DNA from: Linum tenue | Lineage: Eukaryota; Streptophyta; Magnoliopsida; Malpighiales; Linaceae | Length of the DNA stretch: 64,000 nt | NCBI GenBank assembly: GCA_946122785.1 | Contig: CAMGYJ010000010.1 | Location: forward strand, 16,467,467-16,531,466 | Direction of reading: 5' to 3' | Shown: positions 8,689-20,729 of the stretch, piece by piece | Numbering within the stretch: the first letter of the stretch is position 1 | How the letters are laid out: each line of letters opens with the position of its first letter | Position numbers and translations under genes: made by a program | Notes under the pieces: model-generated | Databases searched by the model: none | What the model was told of the DNA's origin: nothing | What the model saw: only the letters and a program-made list of their open reading frames with translations

Positions 8689-10713
8689 TGTGACACCCTT
8701 ACACCATTGACACGTCACTAGCAATAATTTCTTATACCGAATAAAAACATGTGGAGAGTTCAGTTCCACCATCCACCTCACGACAACCGACTTGTTTTCT
8801 TCTATCACAATCCCTTTGAATCTGGGAAAAAAATATTGACGGGGGTGAGACGTCACTCAATGAGTAAACAATAACCTAATACAAACATCAATACCAAAAT
8901 AGTAACGAGTGATGTTGTACCCCCGAAGTACTTCTCCTATCATCCATGACACATTCATATCACTTACGCTACTGTAACAACCGACAATACATAGTCATTT
9001 TCAAGCATGGTCTCACAACACATGCCATATACCACATCACAGATAGATCACGACACAAGAGATTTCATTCGATAACACACACATCTATTCATTTCATCAT
9101 GCACTCCAATATCATATCAATGTAGTAAACGCATAGAAAACCATCACATAACTATATCATCCACATGCACATTTTGTATATAAGATCATAGGAAGTCATT
9201 ACATAATCTCATCATAGGAAATCCTTATACAAGGATTCAATCACATCACAGTTAGGTTGATTCAGTGGCTTTTACTTTATTAGCTTGTCAAATCATACAC
9301 TCTTCCAAGATATAGGAATAGGGATTACCACTGGTTCTAATAAAACCTATCACCGCGGAACGTATCTCAGCCCGGTGCCATTATACCACTGCGGGACGTA
9401 CCCAGCCCAGTCTCATCATATCACATACCACCGCGGAACGAATCACCGTCCGGTGTCATCATACCATGTTCTCCCTTTTCCCATATCTTGTGTTGAGTGT
9501 ATAACAAGGCAAGCATTATGTTTGGTTTAGTTGACCATGCAATAACATTTCCATGTATGCCATTAAGGCCAATCAATTCCCCTTTCATATACAGATAGTA
9601 TACTTTTAACCATCTTCTGACCTTTCTCATTAATGTGCCTTATAGGCCATTTCCATATTCTAATCATGCACTTTCGTTCTAGGCAAGGTGTCTTGCCTAT
9701 CATTTCGCTTTAGCACCTCAAATGTTACTCCTTGTTTCATGTACCAGATATCTCATTTTATATCACATCGTCATAGCCCATATATCATACCAAAAACCAT
9801 CATGCAATATATTATACAATACATGTCACATACCAACATGATCATTCAAGTAAGTATACACACATATAAGTCATCATCCATTTTCATACAAACAACTTTC
9901 ATACAAACAACACTATGATATCACACAAATCAAACAATACTAACTTACCTTATACTCGAGTCACTTCATGACCCGAATACTATAATCGTATTAATATAAG
10001 CATTAGGTTAAGATTTACTCACCCATATAGTCGTTACTTCGTTATACTCTTGCCTTTCGATGATTTCCCCATCTTACTCTTCACCTAGTGAGACTAGAAA
10101 TTCCCCCGGTAGCCTTGCAAGGTTAACGTTCTCTCCCTTCGTTCACAATGACACGAATAATTGAAAGGAGAAGCTTTTGGTGGCGAGAGATAGCCACCCC
10201 ACTCCCGAAACCTTCTCCCTCTTCCTTTCTTTTTTTTCCTATGCGATTTCATTACCCACCTATATATAAACCAGAACTTGCCTTGCTATCATTCCATCTC
10301 TCGAAAAAAGTAGAAGGCTTATCTCAACAATTATTTCCCCTTCCCTTTCTATCTTGTCCTACACGTGTATGTGTATGTTTGTGATTCTGGGTACTTTAAA
10401 TAATTCATTTAGGCATTGAAAAACAAGGAAGATTGGTGACACATGTTCATCTCTTCCATTGCATGCACATTTCACCCAATTTTGGATCCACGTGCCCTCT
10501 CTTCTTCCCATGGTATCCAAGTGACGAAAATGACATGGGAAATGGGATGTCTTTCCCAGCTCATTCAATTCCATGACTACGTGTTTAATCGTGCTCTAAC
10601 TTGGAAATGGCGTCAAAACACATCATCATGAATTGAACAGACTCACACAAGCATTCTAGAACATTGCATCATTTTTAATGTAAACTTTTTTTAAAAATAG
10701 AAGGGATGTTACA
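8689..10713 (-). mobile_element. Solo LTR of a Ty3/gypsy element (2025 bp), with perfect 5-bp TSD
   Basis: The unit starts TGTGACACCC and ends GGGATGTTACA, giving imperfect inverted termini. It is flanked by GACAT at 8684-8688 and GACAT at 10714-10718. No internal domain is present, so it is most simply a solo LTR left by LTR-LTR recombination. Orientation is set by a minus-strand TATA-like GGTTTATATATAGG near 10270-10257, followed by a purine-rich leader, and by the orientation of the GC-rich module shared with the solo LTR at 33189. Such ends are typical of Tekay/Del-like chromoviruses, but the lineage is inferred. Confidence 0.82.
9352..9467 (-). repeat. GC-rich short tandem module inside the solo LTR (three copies)
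   Basis: Three diverged copies of a unit built as CCACCGCGGAACG, then a spacer, then CCGGTG, are followed by TCATCATA. They lie at about 9352-9385, 9386-9425 and 9426-9467. Each copy can pair CACCG with CGGTG to form a small stem-loop. The reverse complement matches the module repeated in the solo LTR at 33189-35874. Confidence 0.6.
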
Positions 10714-10718
10714 GACAT

Positions 10719-11442
10719 GAACCACTATAATCTAATCGACTAACAATTCTAAACAAAGTATAGAAACATGGAATAAGTTAATCATGTGTATCATACACTA
10801 CATATAAGAGTATTTAATTTATGAATTACCTTATCATTTAGTTTAAGGGTTCAACTAAATAAGTGAATTGAGATCGAGCCAATCTTTATGAGAAACCAAG
10901 ATTTTAATAAATAAATCGACTTGATTCGAGTTAGCTCATTGATAATCAAGTGCTCGAGCTCATTAATAGCTTTACACACAATATACATTTCGGGTTAGTT
11001 TAGAACGCAGAGTTCATCATGAGTTGAAAATGGAATCTACAATGATGCTCACCCTGCCCTTGAGCAAGTTTTAGATGCTTAAAAGTTAACACTTAAAACC
11101 TGGGTAGTTATCATAAACGGTCACAAACCTTTGCATTGTGTACAAATGGTTACAAACCTATAGTAACAAAAGTTTGAACTTGTATGTGGCAGTCAACTTC
11201 TATAGTTGATCATTAAATGTGTGACGTGGCAATTCAAAAATAATAAAATAAATAAAAATTAATTTTTAAAATTTCCACCTCATTTTCAACTATTTAAAAA
11301 TAAAAATAATCTCTTATAATCCAACAAACTCTTACCGTCCTTGCCTGCACAGTTTCCCACCGCCGCCTATCGATATCTCTTCTCGTCGCTGTGTCCCCTA
11401 GCCGGCGAGACATTCTACCTAGAGTCACATACATGAAAGAGA
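10719..11442. other. AT-rich intergenic spacer
   Basis: No coding region is supported here. 11100-11230 contains a repeat-like sequence with CGGTCACAAACC and GGTTACAAACC that resembles the end of a MULE-type element, but no partner end was found. The DNA becomes GC-richer from 11330, approaching the NOL9-like pseudogene. Confidence 0.4.
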
Positions 11443-11778
11443 ATGAGGGTTGAGCTTGCCGAGACGGGAGTACATCAAAACGCCAGCGAAGAAAACGAGC
11501 AACCGGCGAAGAAGAATAGTGCGAAAGAACTCATTGGAGAGGAAGAAGAAGAAGAAGGGGTACCGCGCGGCTCAGGAAGCTTACTCGAAGATGGCAGATT
11601 GGTCACTGTAAAATCATCTCACAGAACGCTGTACGGTATCAGAGAAGAAGATAAAATAGAGGCCGAGTTCCAAAAAGAAAAAACAGAGACCAGTTTCCAT
11701 CTCGATCGGAATCGCAAAAACCACCTCCCAGAATTCGGCGACCCATGGTCCTTGCTTAGCTCTGTCACGTTTTTGCAG
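11443..11778 (+). other. Short ORF upstream of the NOL9-like exons, identity unknown
   Basis: An ATG at 11443 opens a Glu/Lys-rich reading frame (IGEEEEEEGVPRG) that runs into the pyrimidine tract TTTTTGCAG at 11770-11778, the apparent acceptor of the next exon. In NOL9/GRC3 proteins this position should hold the Walker A P-loop, but I see no GxxxxGKS/T in any frame here. The sequence is therefore either an unrelated upstream ORF or a replaced 5' end of the pseudogene. Confidence 0.2.
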
Positions 11779-13560
11779 ATATAAAAAAGTGGGATACTTG
11801 GATACCGATGTCGGGCAGCCTGAGTTTACTACTCCTGGTTTCTTATCCTTGACAGTGGTTGACAAATTAACTGAAGGTGCTTTGATTTTTCCTTGAAATG
11901 TATTCATTTGGTTTCTTTCTCACTATGATTCATTTTAATTCTGTCTTAACTTCTCTCTGCTTATCTGTTTTTTTGAATATCAGATTTGACAATTCCCTGC
12001 TTAAAGACACCTGAGAGGTTGGCTATTTGACCTTCTTAGTGGCCACACAGGGATGCATTTAAGAATGCAGTACATACAATTGCTGAGTTTTATTGAACCC
12101 TCCGGGTTAACACCCCGGGTTGGGTTAAGGGTATGCTTCCGTACATTCTTTTTATTTATTTATTTATTTTCTATTTCCATTTCGACTGCGACGATTCTTC
12201 TTCATGTATAGGTTCATATTCTAGTAGACTAACTCTCAAGTTCTTGTTTTCCAGGTGCTGGTTATGATATACTGGTGGATATGTTGAAATATATATTATT
12301 GCTCCCAGTCATGTGGTCAAGATAGATATATCTTCGACAAAAAAAGAATCTACCAGCTGGGAAATTTTGGTTAGATGATGCTGCAGACCAGGAGGTTGAT
12401 CTCATTGAGATCTGTTCAGCTCATCAAAATTCTTTCAATAGACCGTTAGTTCATCAAGAAACTATGATATTCTGTCAGTCTGGAAAGATGGGAATTTTTG
12501 TATGATATGCTTCTAGATATCTATAGTTTACAGCACTCCTAGGATTTTAAGTTGAAATATCAATATCATAACTCTTCCGTTGGTTAATTGTAGTTGCAGT
12601 AACTGCCATGATTTCTTTGTTTCATTTGCCTGTGGTAGCTATTTCTCCAAACCTCTTTTTTTTTCTGAAATTGTGATATTGATAAGTACTTCAATAAAAA
12701 AAAAAAAATTGTGAACAAGGCGCTAGTGAAAAAGGATGCATATCTTTTGCGGGACTTGAGAATGATGGCTTATTTCAGACAGTGCTTTCCTAGCACCTTG
12801 AGTGTTACCACAATCAAGGAACTTGCAAATGCCCTTGCTTCTCACCCTCCTTACCAAGTTCCTATATCAACTATCAAGATAAAGCATCTGTATTGCCAGG
12901 TTGGTCTAGAACATCTGAAACTTATGCAAGATTTTCCATGTTAAGGGGAGCTATCTGGACTGCTTTTTCATAATGGTTGAAATATTTTATCTATCTGCTA
13001 GGTACCTCAAGCAGAAGTCTTATACAGTTTGAATGCCACTATTGTCAGTTTGGCAAATAGTTCTGAGAAGGCAGGAACTCTACCATGGTGTCTCGGTCTT
13101 GGTACGTCCTGTTTCCCTGCTGCTGTCTCAACACATTTTGGTTATCAAGTCGAAACTTCATTTCACTGCTAACAACATGTTGAATTACCACCTTCCAGAA
13201 GAAAGAAACCATTCATAATATTGCAATGCAACTCACTCTAATTTGTAAGTCTTGTTATGTTTTGCTTCCACTTGAGCAGGTATAGTGAGAGTAATCGATA
13301 CATCGAAAGGTTTGCTTTACATAATCACCCCTGTTCCCCAAACCACCCTGGAAAAGGTTGATCTTCTCCTACATGGATTCATCGAGATACCTACTTGTTT
13401 GTTGAAGGTGATTGATCTTCTCTATTTGCTCTCAATTCGTCCTTTAACGGTACGGTCTTGATATAACATGAGTTCTGATCCGAAGCAGATTCTTGATCCT
13501 CTTTAGGTTCAAGGATGTATGTCACCTTACATGCCTGCTAATGTGTCGCCAGCAAGCTAA
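11779..13560 (+). pseudogene. NOL9/GRC3-like polynucleotide 5'-hydroxyl-kinase pseudogene (introns retained)
   Basis: Exon-like blocks match the plant NOL9 (CLP1/P-loop kinase) family. 11779-11876 encodes KKVGYLDTDVGQPEF. 11984-12128 encodes a CLKTPER region and NTPGWVKG. 12256-12483 encodes YDILVDML and LPAGKFWLDD. 12711-12899 encodes DAYLLRDLRMMAYFRQCF. 13002-13101, 13280-13407 (VRVIDTSKGLLYIITPVP) and 13507-13560 (stop TAA) follow. Most borders carry GT/AG sites, so it is not a processed copy. It is broken by TGA and TAG codons in the second block, a one-base shift in an A run of the third block, and absence of the Walker A motif. Functional family members phosphorylate pre-rRNA 5' ends in the nucleolus. 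The 3' half is still open, so decay may be recent. Confidence 0.78.
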
Positions 13561-14229
13561 CACTCGTGGTAGAAAGTACAAAGTCTCGACTGACAGTGCA
13601 TGCCGCATACCCTTACTAACTGAAATGGAAAGCTTACGGTGAGGAACTCAGTAATTTTTCTAGACCCACTTCCTGTTCATTTATGTAGTAGTGTCTTTTA
13701 TCTTTGGGAAGAACTTGTGATTGTAGTTATTCCAAGTTACTGATGTTGGTTTGATGGCGGCCAATGTTTTAAGATGATGAATGAGGGTTCGTGTTTGATT
13801 TTCCATGCAATTCTCATTCTCTCTATCTATCTATCTATCGTTGAGAAATGGAAACATCGAGACTCTATTTTCAGAGCTCTATTTCAGGTGGGAAAATAGG
13901 GAAGAAATAACCCACCTTCATCATCAAAGTCCTTTTCTCCTCCTCTTCCAATAGAAAGCAGCTTGCTTGTTGTCTAACAATAGCAAAGTGCAAAACAAAC
14001 CATCCAAATTTTGAAACCCCAAGATCTAATTTTTCCATTAACTTCCCCACCTTCTCTCTTTTGAGTTTTTCACCCTCCTCCTCTCTTCTTCCCCTCTCTC
14101 ACAGCCATACACAGAGGGGAAGGAAGAAAAGGAAAAAAAAAAAAAATCTTGCTCAGGTGGTGATCATGATATCTCGCACCACCATCGTTCTGTGAGAGAA
14201 AACCCACAAGGGCAAAAGAAAGAAACACC
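13561..14229 (+). promoter_or_regulatory. Intergenic and 5' leader region of the MYOB gene
   Basis: This holds the downstream flank of the NOL9-like remnant and the probable promoter and 5' UTR of the next gene. It carries a (CTAT)4 microsatellite at 13823-13838 and a long pyrimidine-rich leader at 14044-14105 (CT-rich patches are typical of plant core promoters and leaders), then an A13 run near 14135-14147. No clear TATA box was fixed by eye. Confidence 0.4.
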
Positions 14230-15952
14230 ATGGAAACCAAGGTTCCCACGACGAAGAGAACATTGAGAGGCTACGTGGAACAGGAACTGGGCAAGTGGCC
14301 GCACTTCATAGTCTACGCCGTTTTGGAATGGTTCTTGATCCTAGTCCTGTTCGTCGACGGGTTCCTGGCCTTCTTCGCCAACGAATACGCCAAGTTGTTC
14401 GACCTCCGGCTGCCATGCCTATTCTGCACCAGAATCGACCACGCCTTCCGCCACAGATCTCACGACTTCTACTACAACGACTCCATCTGCGATTCCCACC
14501 GGAAAAAGGTCTCCAGCCTCGCTTACTGCCACATCCACAAGAGGCTCTCCGACATCAGGAAAATGTGCGAGGGCTGCCTCCTCTCCTTCGCCACCGAGAA
14601 AGAATCCGGCTCCGACACCTACAAATCCCTCGTCGGAATCCTCCACAAGGACGTCGAGCTCTTCTTCGAGGACGACGAGGTCCAGCTCCCAAAACAGCCC
14701 AACGACGTCGTCATGGCCGCGGCCCAGGCCCACCATTCCCTTCACCGATGCTCCTGCTGTGGGGGACCACTCAAAGGCGGAAAACCGAAGGGGAAAAACG
14801 CTGGATTCTCACAGGCTCCAACTCCGTCCCCACGAGCGCTGCCGCCACCGACGGTGGCGCCTCTCCGCCATCTCGAGCTGCCGCCTTCGACGAGGTTCGA
14901 CGCGGAGAATAACAACAGTAATATGATGGACGAGATGGGCGAGGAGTTGATGAGGACGCCTAGCTTCATCCGAGGGAACAAGTTCTTCGGCATCCCGCTG
15001 ACCGATTCAGCAACCACGACTCCTCGGTGGGCAATTCGGTGCCCTCCTAAGAAATCGGCGCTCGACAGGGGGTCCGATTTCTCCGCCGAGGAAGGCGGAG
15101 GCGGGACCGGAGACCAGAGCGCCCCGACGGAGCCAGAGGGCGGGGACCCAAGACAGGTTCGATTGGACCGGAAGTCGCTGATGGAGCTGTACATGGAGCT
15201 GGACGAGGAGAGGAACGCATCGGCCGTGGCGGCGAACAACGCGATGGCGATGATCACGCGACTGCAGGCGGAGAAAGCGGCGGTGCAGATGGAGGCGCTG
15301 CAGTACCAGCGGATGATGGAAGAGCAGGCGGAGTACGACGAGGAGGCGATCCAGCTGCTGAGGGACGACCTGAAGAAGAAGGACCGGCAGGTGAAGTACT
15401 TGGAAAACGAGATCGAGGCTTACAAGATTAGGTATGGGGATATAATGGAAGATGGGTTTGTAGTTGATGAGGTTGATGAAGATGATGATGATGATGGAGC
15501 GTATCAGGAGGTGGAGGCGTCGGAGTATGGTACCCCGAGTTATGGCGGAATGGGGAGCAACACCAGCAGAGAGGAGAGTTCAGGGAAGAATCAGATTGAG
15601 AATGCAGGGGAGGGAGGATCTGTGAGGCCCAACAAGTTCGGTGGACTTCGCCGGCTGAAACAACTCGAGATTGAATCGTCGGACGATGAGACAGGTAATA
15701 TTTTTGGATGTCTGATTTTCTTCTCACTGATTCATCCTATTCCCCGTTGATATTGGGTGTTAAAGTGTTTGATTGATTTCCCCTGAAATGGCAGAGCAAG
15801 AGAGCAGAATGAAGGATCTATCTCATCTGCGAGCGAGGGTGAGAGCATTGGAAGAAGAGGACGATTTCTTCAGAGATGATGATGTTACAGTAGGAGGAGG
15901 AGTAGGGAATGGGAGTGAGAAGGGGAAACTTATCTCCGGAGAATCTGCATAA
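14230..15952 (+). CDS. Membrane-anchored myosin-binding protein, MYOB/DUF593 (GTD-binding) family; exons 14230-15694 and 15795-15952
   Basis: The spliced product is 540 residues. A hydrophobic segment at about 26-49 anchors it in a membrane. A Cys-rich block follows (LPCLFCTRID at 61-70, CxxC at 113-116, CSCCG at 174-178). A disordered Pro/Ser/Gly linker comes next. Residues about 312-402 form the coiled-coil GTD-binding (DUF593) domain, with LDRKSLMELYMELDEERNAS and YDEEAIQLLRDDLKKKDRQ. The tail is acidic. The donor ACAG|GTAATA and acceptor TGGCAG give a phase-1 junction that continues to TAA. Family members act as receptors for class XI myosins on endomembrane vesicles and support cytoplasmic streaming. 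The ATG context AACACCATGG is good, and no disabling change is seen. It has one of the shorter lengths in the family, resembling the MYOB4-7 group. Confidence 0.92.
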
Positions 15953-16550
15953 TCTTCGTCAGGACTTCAATGCCTGAAATGTGTCTTGTGTTTATGCTTA
16001 ACACAAACCCTCCCTCCTTTTCAGTGTAAAGAGTACAAGCTTCGTTCAGTCAATGTCCCTCTCTAGCAGCACGTAGCTTCTTCGGCAAGTAAGAAATAGG
16101 GATGGGAGAAGACACCCTTTTGGGAAGGGATCCATCTCTTCTCCAAGACAACCCTTTCCGGGTCTGCGAGAGATGAGATTTGGGAACCTTGTCAAGCCCA
16201 GCTTACCAGATGGTGATTTTAGCTTTAGTAGGAAAGAGAGGAGAAACAATGCCAACACAAACTGTAATATTATTGTGTCATTTTTTCCTCAAAAACTTTA
16301 TATAGTTTCCCATCGTCAATCGATTTGTTTCCAGTTACCACATAAATTTGACTTCAACAAAACAGGACCCAAATAATGATATTGTTGTTAGCACAGAGCA
16401 TCTCTCTTAAAGAAAAATATCATAGTACAAACAATTAACGATATGTTATTTAAGCAAATTAAAGGCTTCGACTAGAATTGGTGGAGTGTGTTAGGGCTGT
16501 GCAGTAGTGCATCGCATGGGCAACACATGAGAAGGTCCCTGAAGCAAGCT
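15953..16550. other. 3' flank of the MYOB gene
   Basis: Untranslated and intergenic sequence. No second gene is supported, and the small ORFs in it lack family features. The poly(A) site could not be placed. Confidence 0.4.
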
Positions 16551-16559
16551 CAAGTAGTA

Positions 16560-17095
16560 GGGTTTAAAATTTGCCTATCCCGTTCCTGTCCCGTCCCTGA
16601 AGGGTCAAGCTGTATAACTGACCCGTCCCGTCCTTGTCTCCTTCTTGACCCTGTCTGACCCTCAAAGGACGGGACGGGCCGGGTCAGTGAGTCTACCCTA
16701 ATCAACATACTACTTTTTGATAAATTACGTTTTGGTACCCAAAATTATTTTTTCTTACAATTTAGTACCTAAAATTTATTTTTTTTTACAAATAAGTCCA
16801 TAAATTTTGATGGTAAAATTACGTTTTGGTACCCCAAAAATTTTAATTTTTACAAATTAGTACCTAAACTTTTAAAACTTTACAAAAAGTCCAATGTGGT
16901 GTGAGATATTTGTTGTTGCTTAAGGGTCATAGGGTCAAAACCTGACCCGTGCCTAAGTTGTCCCTACCCGTCCTGACCTTTACAGGGTCAACAAATGACC
17001 CGTCCCTAATCTGTCCCTGTAGACAAACTGACCCGTCTCGACCCTACGGGACGGGACGGGTCAGTGGGTCTTCTGGGTCAAGCTTTTACCCCTGT
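16560..17095. repeat. GGGACGGGTCA direct repeats around an AT-rich core
   Basis: Clusters rich in GACCCGTCC and its complement flank a core. ACGGGACGGG...GGTCAGTG occurs at 16668-16690 and again at 17045-17070. Inside lie two copies of ATTACGTTTTGGTACC (about 16724 and 16813) and TTAGTACCTAAA. The layout looks like a non-autonomous DNA element, but I could not define matching ends. Confidence 0.45.
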
Positions 17096-17414
17096 AAAGT
17101 AGTGGACCTCTCCCCCTATAAAAATAAATTTAATATCGTGTAGGCTATTAGTCTACGTATCAGATATTTAGCTGATAAGAATATATACTACAATTGAACT
17201 TAACCAAAAGGCCGAGAAAGGTATGCTTTGTACTAGCCTACTAGGGGTGGGCATTCGGTCGGTTCGGTTTCTACCGAACCGAAATTATGAATACCGGGTC
17301 CCCGAATTCTCTCAAACCTCAAACCGAATTCGAACCGAATTATAATTCGGTTTGGTTGGTTTAAACTGAATTAGAATTTGGTTCGGTTTTTAACACAAAA
17401 CCGAATTTATGAGG

Positions 17415-18113
17415 GAGATTTTTCCAGAAATAGCACTGTTTAATTTTTTTTTTCCAAAAATAGCACCCAACTCCGAAAAATTCCAAAAATAGCACCATTT
17501 TTGTAAAACCGCCACCCGGAGGTGCGTTTTTCGATGAAAACGCCACCCGAGGGCGCATTTTTGGATGAAAACCACACTGGTAGGGAGCGGTTTTGAAAAT
17601 ACATTCCTAGTAAAAATTGTAGTCCTTAAAAAGTTATGCGAAATAAAAAAAAATCATGTCGTTTGGATTTGGAGCACAAAGTTACGGTAGTCCAAAGTTT
17701 GACGAAATCGGAAAAAAGCTCGTTCGGGGTAGCAAACGACATTTTTTGGTACGAAGGCGAGACCAAACCACCTTTGGCAGTCTTCGGCTTGCAAGATCTC
17801 AAAAATGCGGAATCAAAAAAAAAATTGTGACGATCGGATACCCGAACATAAAGATACGTTCGTTTGAAGTTTCCACCTAAGTTAGGATTTTTTTTTTAAA
17901 AAAAAGGCAGAACGCACCCTGGGGGTGCGGTCTGCAAAACCGCTCCCTACTAGTGCGGTTTTCATAAAAAAACGCACCCTCGGGTGGCGTTTTCATCGAA
18001 AAACGCACCTCCGGGTGGCGGTTTTACAAAAATGGTGCTATTTTTGGAATTTTTCGGAGTTGGGTGCTATTTTTGGAATTTTTTTTAAACAGTGCTATTT
18101 CTGGAAAAATCTC
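17415..18113. mobile_element. MULE-type MITE (699 bp) with about 190-bp terminal inverted repeats and 9-bp TSD
   Basis: The left end GAGATTTTTCCAGAAATAGC is the reverse complement of the right end. Inverted identity continues for about 190 bases (17415-17600 against 17930-18113). TTTATGAGG flanks both sides (17406-17414 and 18114-18122), a perfect 9-bp duplication as produced by Mutator-like transposases. Each TIR holds two tandem copies of a roughly 30-bp unit, CGCCACCCGGAGGTGCG.. and CGCCACCCGAGGGCGC... There is no transposase. It is inserted in a GGTTCGGTTT-rich repeat that begins near 17228. Confidence 0.9.
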
Positions 18114-18520
18114 TTTATGAGGCTACTTGTATCTTCTCACTTTTAAATTATTTTTCACCTCTAATATAAACAATAAATATGCAATTATATGCATCATCAA
18201 TGATAAAATCATTCAAAATTGCGGTTTCTTACACATAATGTGAAAAGTTTGAAGACTCACATTATGGTCTGAATACGGAGTTAGAGGATTGGTAGAAAAA
18301 ATTCCTTGAAAACTTCCCGTTGTGAATATTGATCCTCTTGTTGATCCCTCTCTGGCAGTTAAGAACAACATTGTTGAGATAATTTGTGTTTGTCATGTTT
18401 GTGATTGATTTAAAGGGTTTGGGAGGGATGAAATAATATAAGTATACTCTTTCTTAGGAGTAGGTTTCAACGGAAAAAGCGGGTAAATCCGCCTACATGA
18501 GTACAAGAATAATACTCTTA

Positions 18521-18890
18521 GGGCTGTTAATTAACCAATCCACTCATGAACGACTTGGCTTCCGACTCGATAAAACTCATTCGACGTTCGATTCATCTTA
18601 ATCAAGATTGCTTGTGAACAAGCTCGTTAACTAAACGATCCAAACTCGGGTCGTACCATGTTCAGCTCGAAAGCTCCCAAACAAGCTCATTTAACAGGTT
18701 GGCATTTGAAAGGATTTGAATTCATGGGCTTTATGTATTGAAATTGGGATAAATATTGTGTTTATTTTTCTAAACTTTGATACAGGTTTGAATGTTATTT
18801 TGTGCTCAGTTCTAGCTCAATCTTGACCTATGATCCAAGCCGAGCCCGAACTATGAAAAACTTTGGCTCGCCTTGGATCATTAACAACCC
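18521..18890. mobile_element. hAT-type MITE (370 bp) with 8-bp TSD
   Basis: The ends GGGCTGTTAAT and ATTAACAACCC are inverted. TACTCTTA flanks both sides (18513-18520 and 18891-18898). The internal AGCTCGTTAA/GAGCTTGTTT-type motifs recur. An 8-bp duplication and short TIRs fit the hAT superfamily; no transposase is encoded. A scrambled remnant (about 26 bases) remains in duplication copy B at about 23224-23250. Confidence 0.85.
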
Positions 18891-18898
18891 TACTCTTA

Positions 18899-19700
18899 GT
18901 TGAAAATTTAGTTCTCTACATGCGAAGGTAAGTCCACCTATTTCTTCCTTCAAACATTAGTTTGATAGTTACCCTCTGATGACTTAAGAATACACAGATG
19001 TTTTATTTATAAGGTGATATGCTAATTTAAAGCGGCGGGTGCTTGAGATTCTTACGTACGAGGGGCATGTCAGAGATAAAACTACTCTCTCATTGTCGGC
19101 ATTCATTTTCAGAGAGAGGAAGTTACTAACCGATAATCGGGCTAAGATTGTGAAAGCATGGGAGACTCAGATCACTAACCCGAAGAATAAATTAGAAGGT
19201 TGGAAGAAAAGATAATTGAATCATGTGAAGCTTTCTCATCTCTCCCAACAGTGGATTCTGGTAAGGAGCACGTCGGTCCCGATTCCGCTTTGCACGAGAC
19301 ATCTGATCCATTACCTCTTCCTGGTGACCTAGCTGTACGTGTCTGTGATGATGCATTAGGATGGCGAAACATAACAACCTTCATGCTATCCAAAATGTAA
19401 CAAGTTGTTAAAGGCTACATACAGTTCGACCCACATTAAGGGCAACTATATTTATTTAGATGAAAAAAAGATCAAGGAGAAAAAAGAAATCAAACTCGAG
19501 GGAAGACAGGTGGACCTTAAAGATAAATTTTTGAATATGCTCGGTAATGCTAAGATGGAGGAAAATATAGAAAGAATGGAAATGTGCCTCAAGAACTCCT
19601 AGATTGGGATGCGGCTGCGCATAAGTTGAAGTCAAAGAAGCGGGATAGGGGAAATACACAATATTGTTCGTTATTCGTATACACAAATGTTGGACATATT
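18899..19700 (+). pseudogene. Unidentified gene fragment, copy 1 (related to 25389-26035)
   Basis: Coding-like blocks are separated by an intron-like gap. A block ends ENLVLYMRR|GTAAGT near 18930, and a later block around 19035-19200 reads FRERKLLTDNRAKIVKAWE before a TAA. Further blocks with DPLPLPGDLAVRV (19310-19345) and a Lys-rich helix follow (19405-19600). Frames are interrupted. Sequence order and words match the copy at 25389-26035, showing a shared ancestral gene. I do not recognise the family. Confidence 0.4.
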
Positions 19701-20041
19701 AGACAGTAACAGTACAGTCATGTTTCTTGGGGGAGTTTTTTTTTTTTTCGTTTCACAATTTCATGTTTGGGGATAATAACGCTGCCATTACATTTCCAAT
19801 TTCCCAACGTTAAGCTCTTTAATAGAATTCTCCTACAAAACTCATGTACGTAATGACCCGACTTCTATTTGCGACTACTTTCCTTCTTGTTAATATCATA
19901 TTGGGAGAGGGGGCGAAGGTAGAATTAGATATTGGGGAAAAGCAAGGATAAGAGCTTAGTGTAGTAAATAGAAAATATATATTCTAGCTCTATTAGCAAC
20001 TATGGGGCCCATCGATCCTTAATTCCTTCAATTCACAGGCC

Positions 20042-20052
20042 GGGGGGGGGGG
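20042..20052 (+). repeat. G11 tract (copy A)
   Basis: A run of 11 G lies between CACAGGCC and TCCTTACC. The orthologous site in copy B (23388-23410) has 23 G. The flanks are identical, so the tract itself has changed in length. Confidence 0.9.
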
Positions 20053-20729
20053 TCCTTACCATTAATTCCCTCACTCAATCCACAGGCAGAGGGGTTCCCT
20101 TCCTCTCCTTTTAGTGGAGCATCTTCGTTTCTTGACCTTTTGGTCTCATGTATGATAAACCTTCGCACGCCTTTCGAGCTCACATATGATAACCCTTGGG
20201 TTCACATATTCTCTCCACTTTTTAGTCGAAGAAAAATAATAGTTGATGAATCTTGAAATGAAACATGTCTCCCATAAAAATAAAAATAAAAACTTGGGGA
20301 GATTTAATTCATTCCGAATTTTTAATTTTTAATTCGGAATGAAGAGGTTCGATTTGAAGATTAAAAATAAATAACCCCTTTCATTTTGACTTTGAGATGT
20401 GCATTTTTTATAGGTATATCCACTTTATTGGGAATACCATCACTGACCATGTGAGGAGTTCTTCGGAAAAAAGATCCCTTCAGTCGTAGGAAATATAAGG
20501 ATTGATACAATTTTTATTTATTTAATTGATAATCATGTAAAACAGAAGATATCTTTACCATTTGCAACAAGCTCAAACTGCTATCTTGCATCCGTGCTCC
20601 TCCAGAAGCATACACTAGAATAAGAGATGAATATCTTTAATTTTTTTTTTTAAACTATGCATTTCTTTATTAAGCTATCACCAGCTGAGACGGCTTATTT
20701 ATGCAAATCATTAACTTTTAAACGTAAGA

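Noticed and set aside
9285..9530. Array of three spaced repeats resembling a CRISPR-like pattern
   Set aside because: The units are diverged, contiguous, lie within an LTR, and the organism is a plant.
14295..15257. Alternative ORFs on both strands over the MYOB gene
   Set aside because: Frame shadows of a GC-rich exon; the MYOB frame has the transmembrane, Cys-rich and DUF593 signatures.
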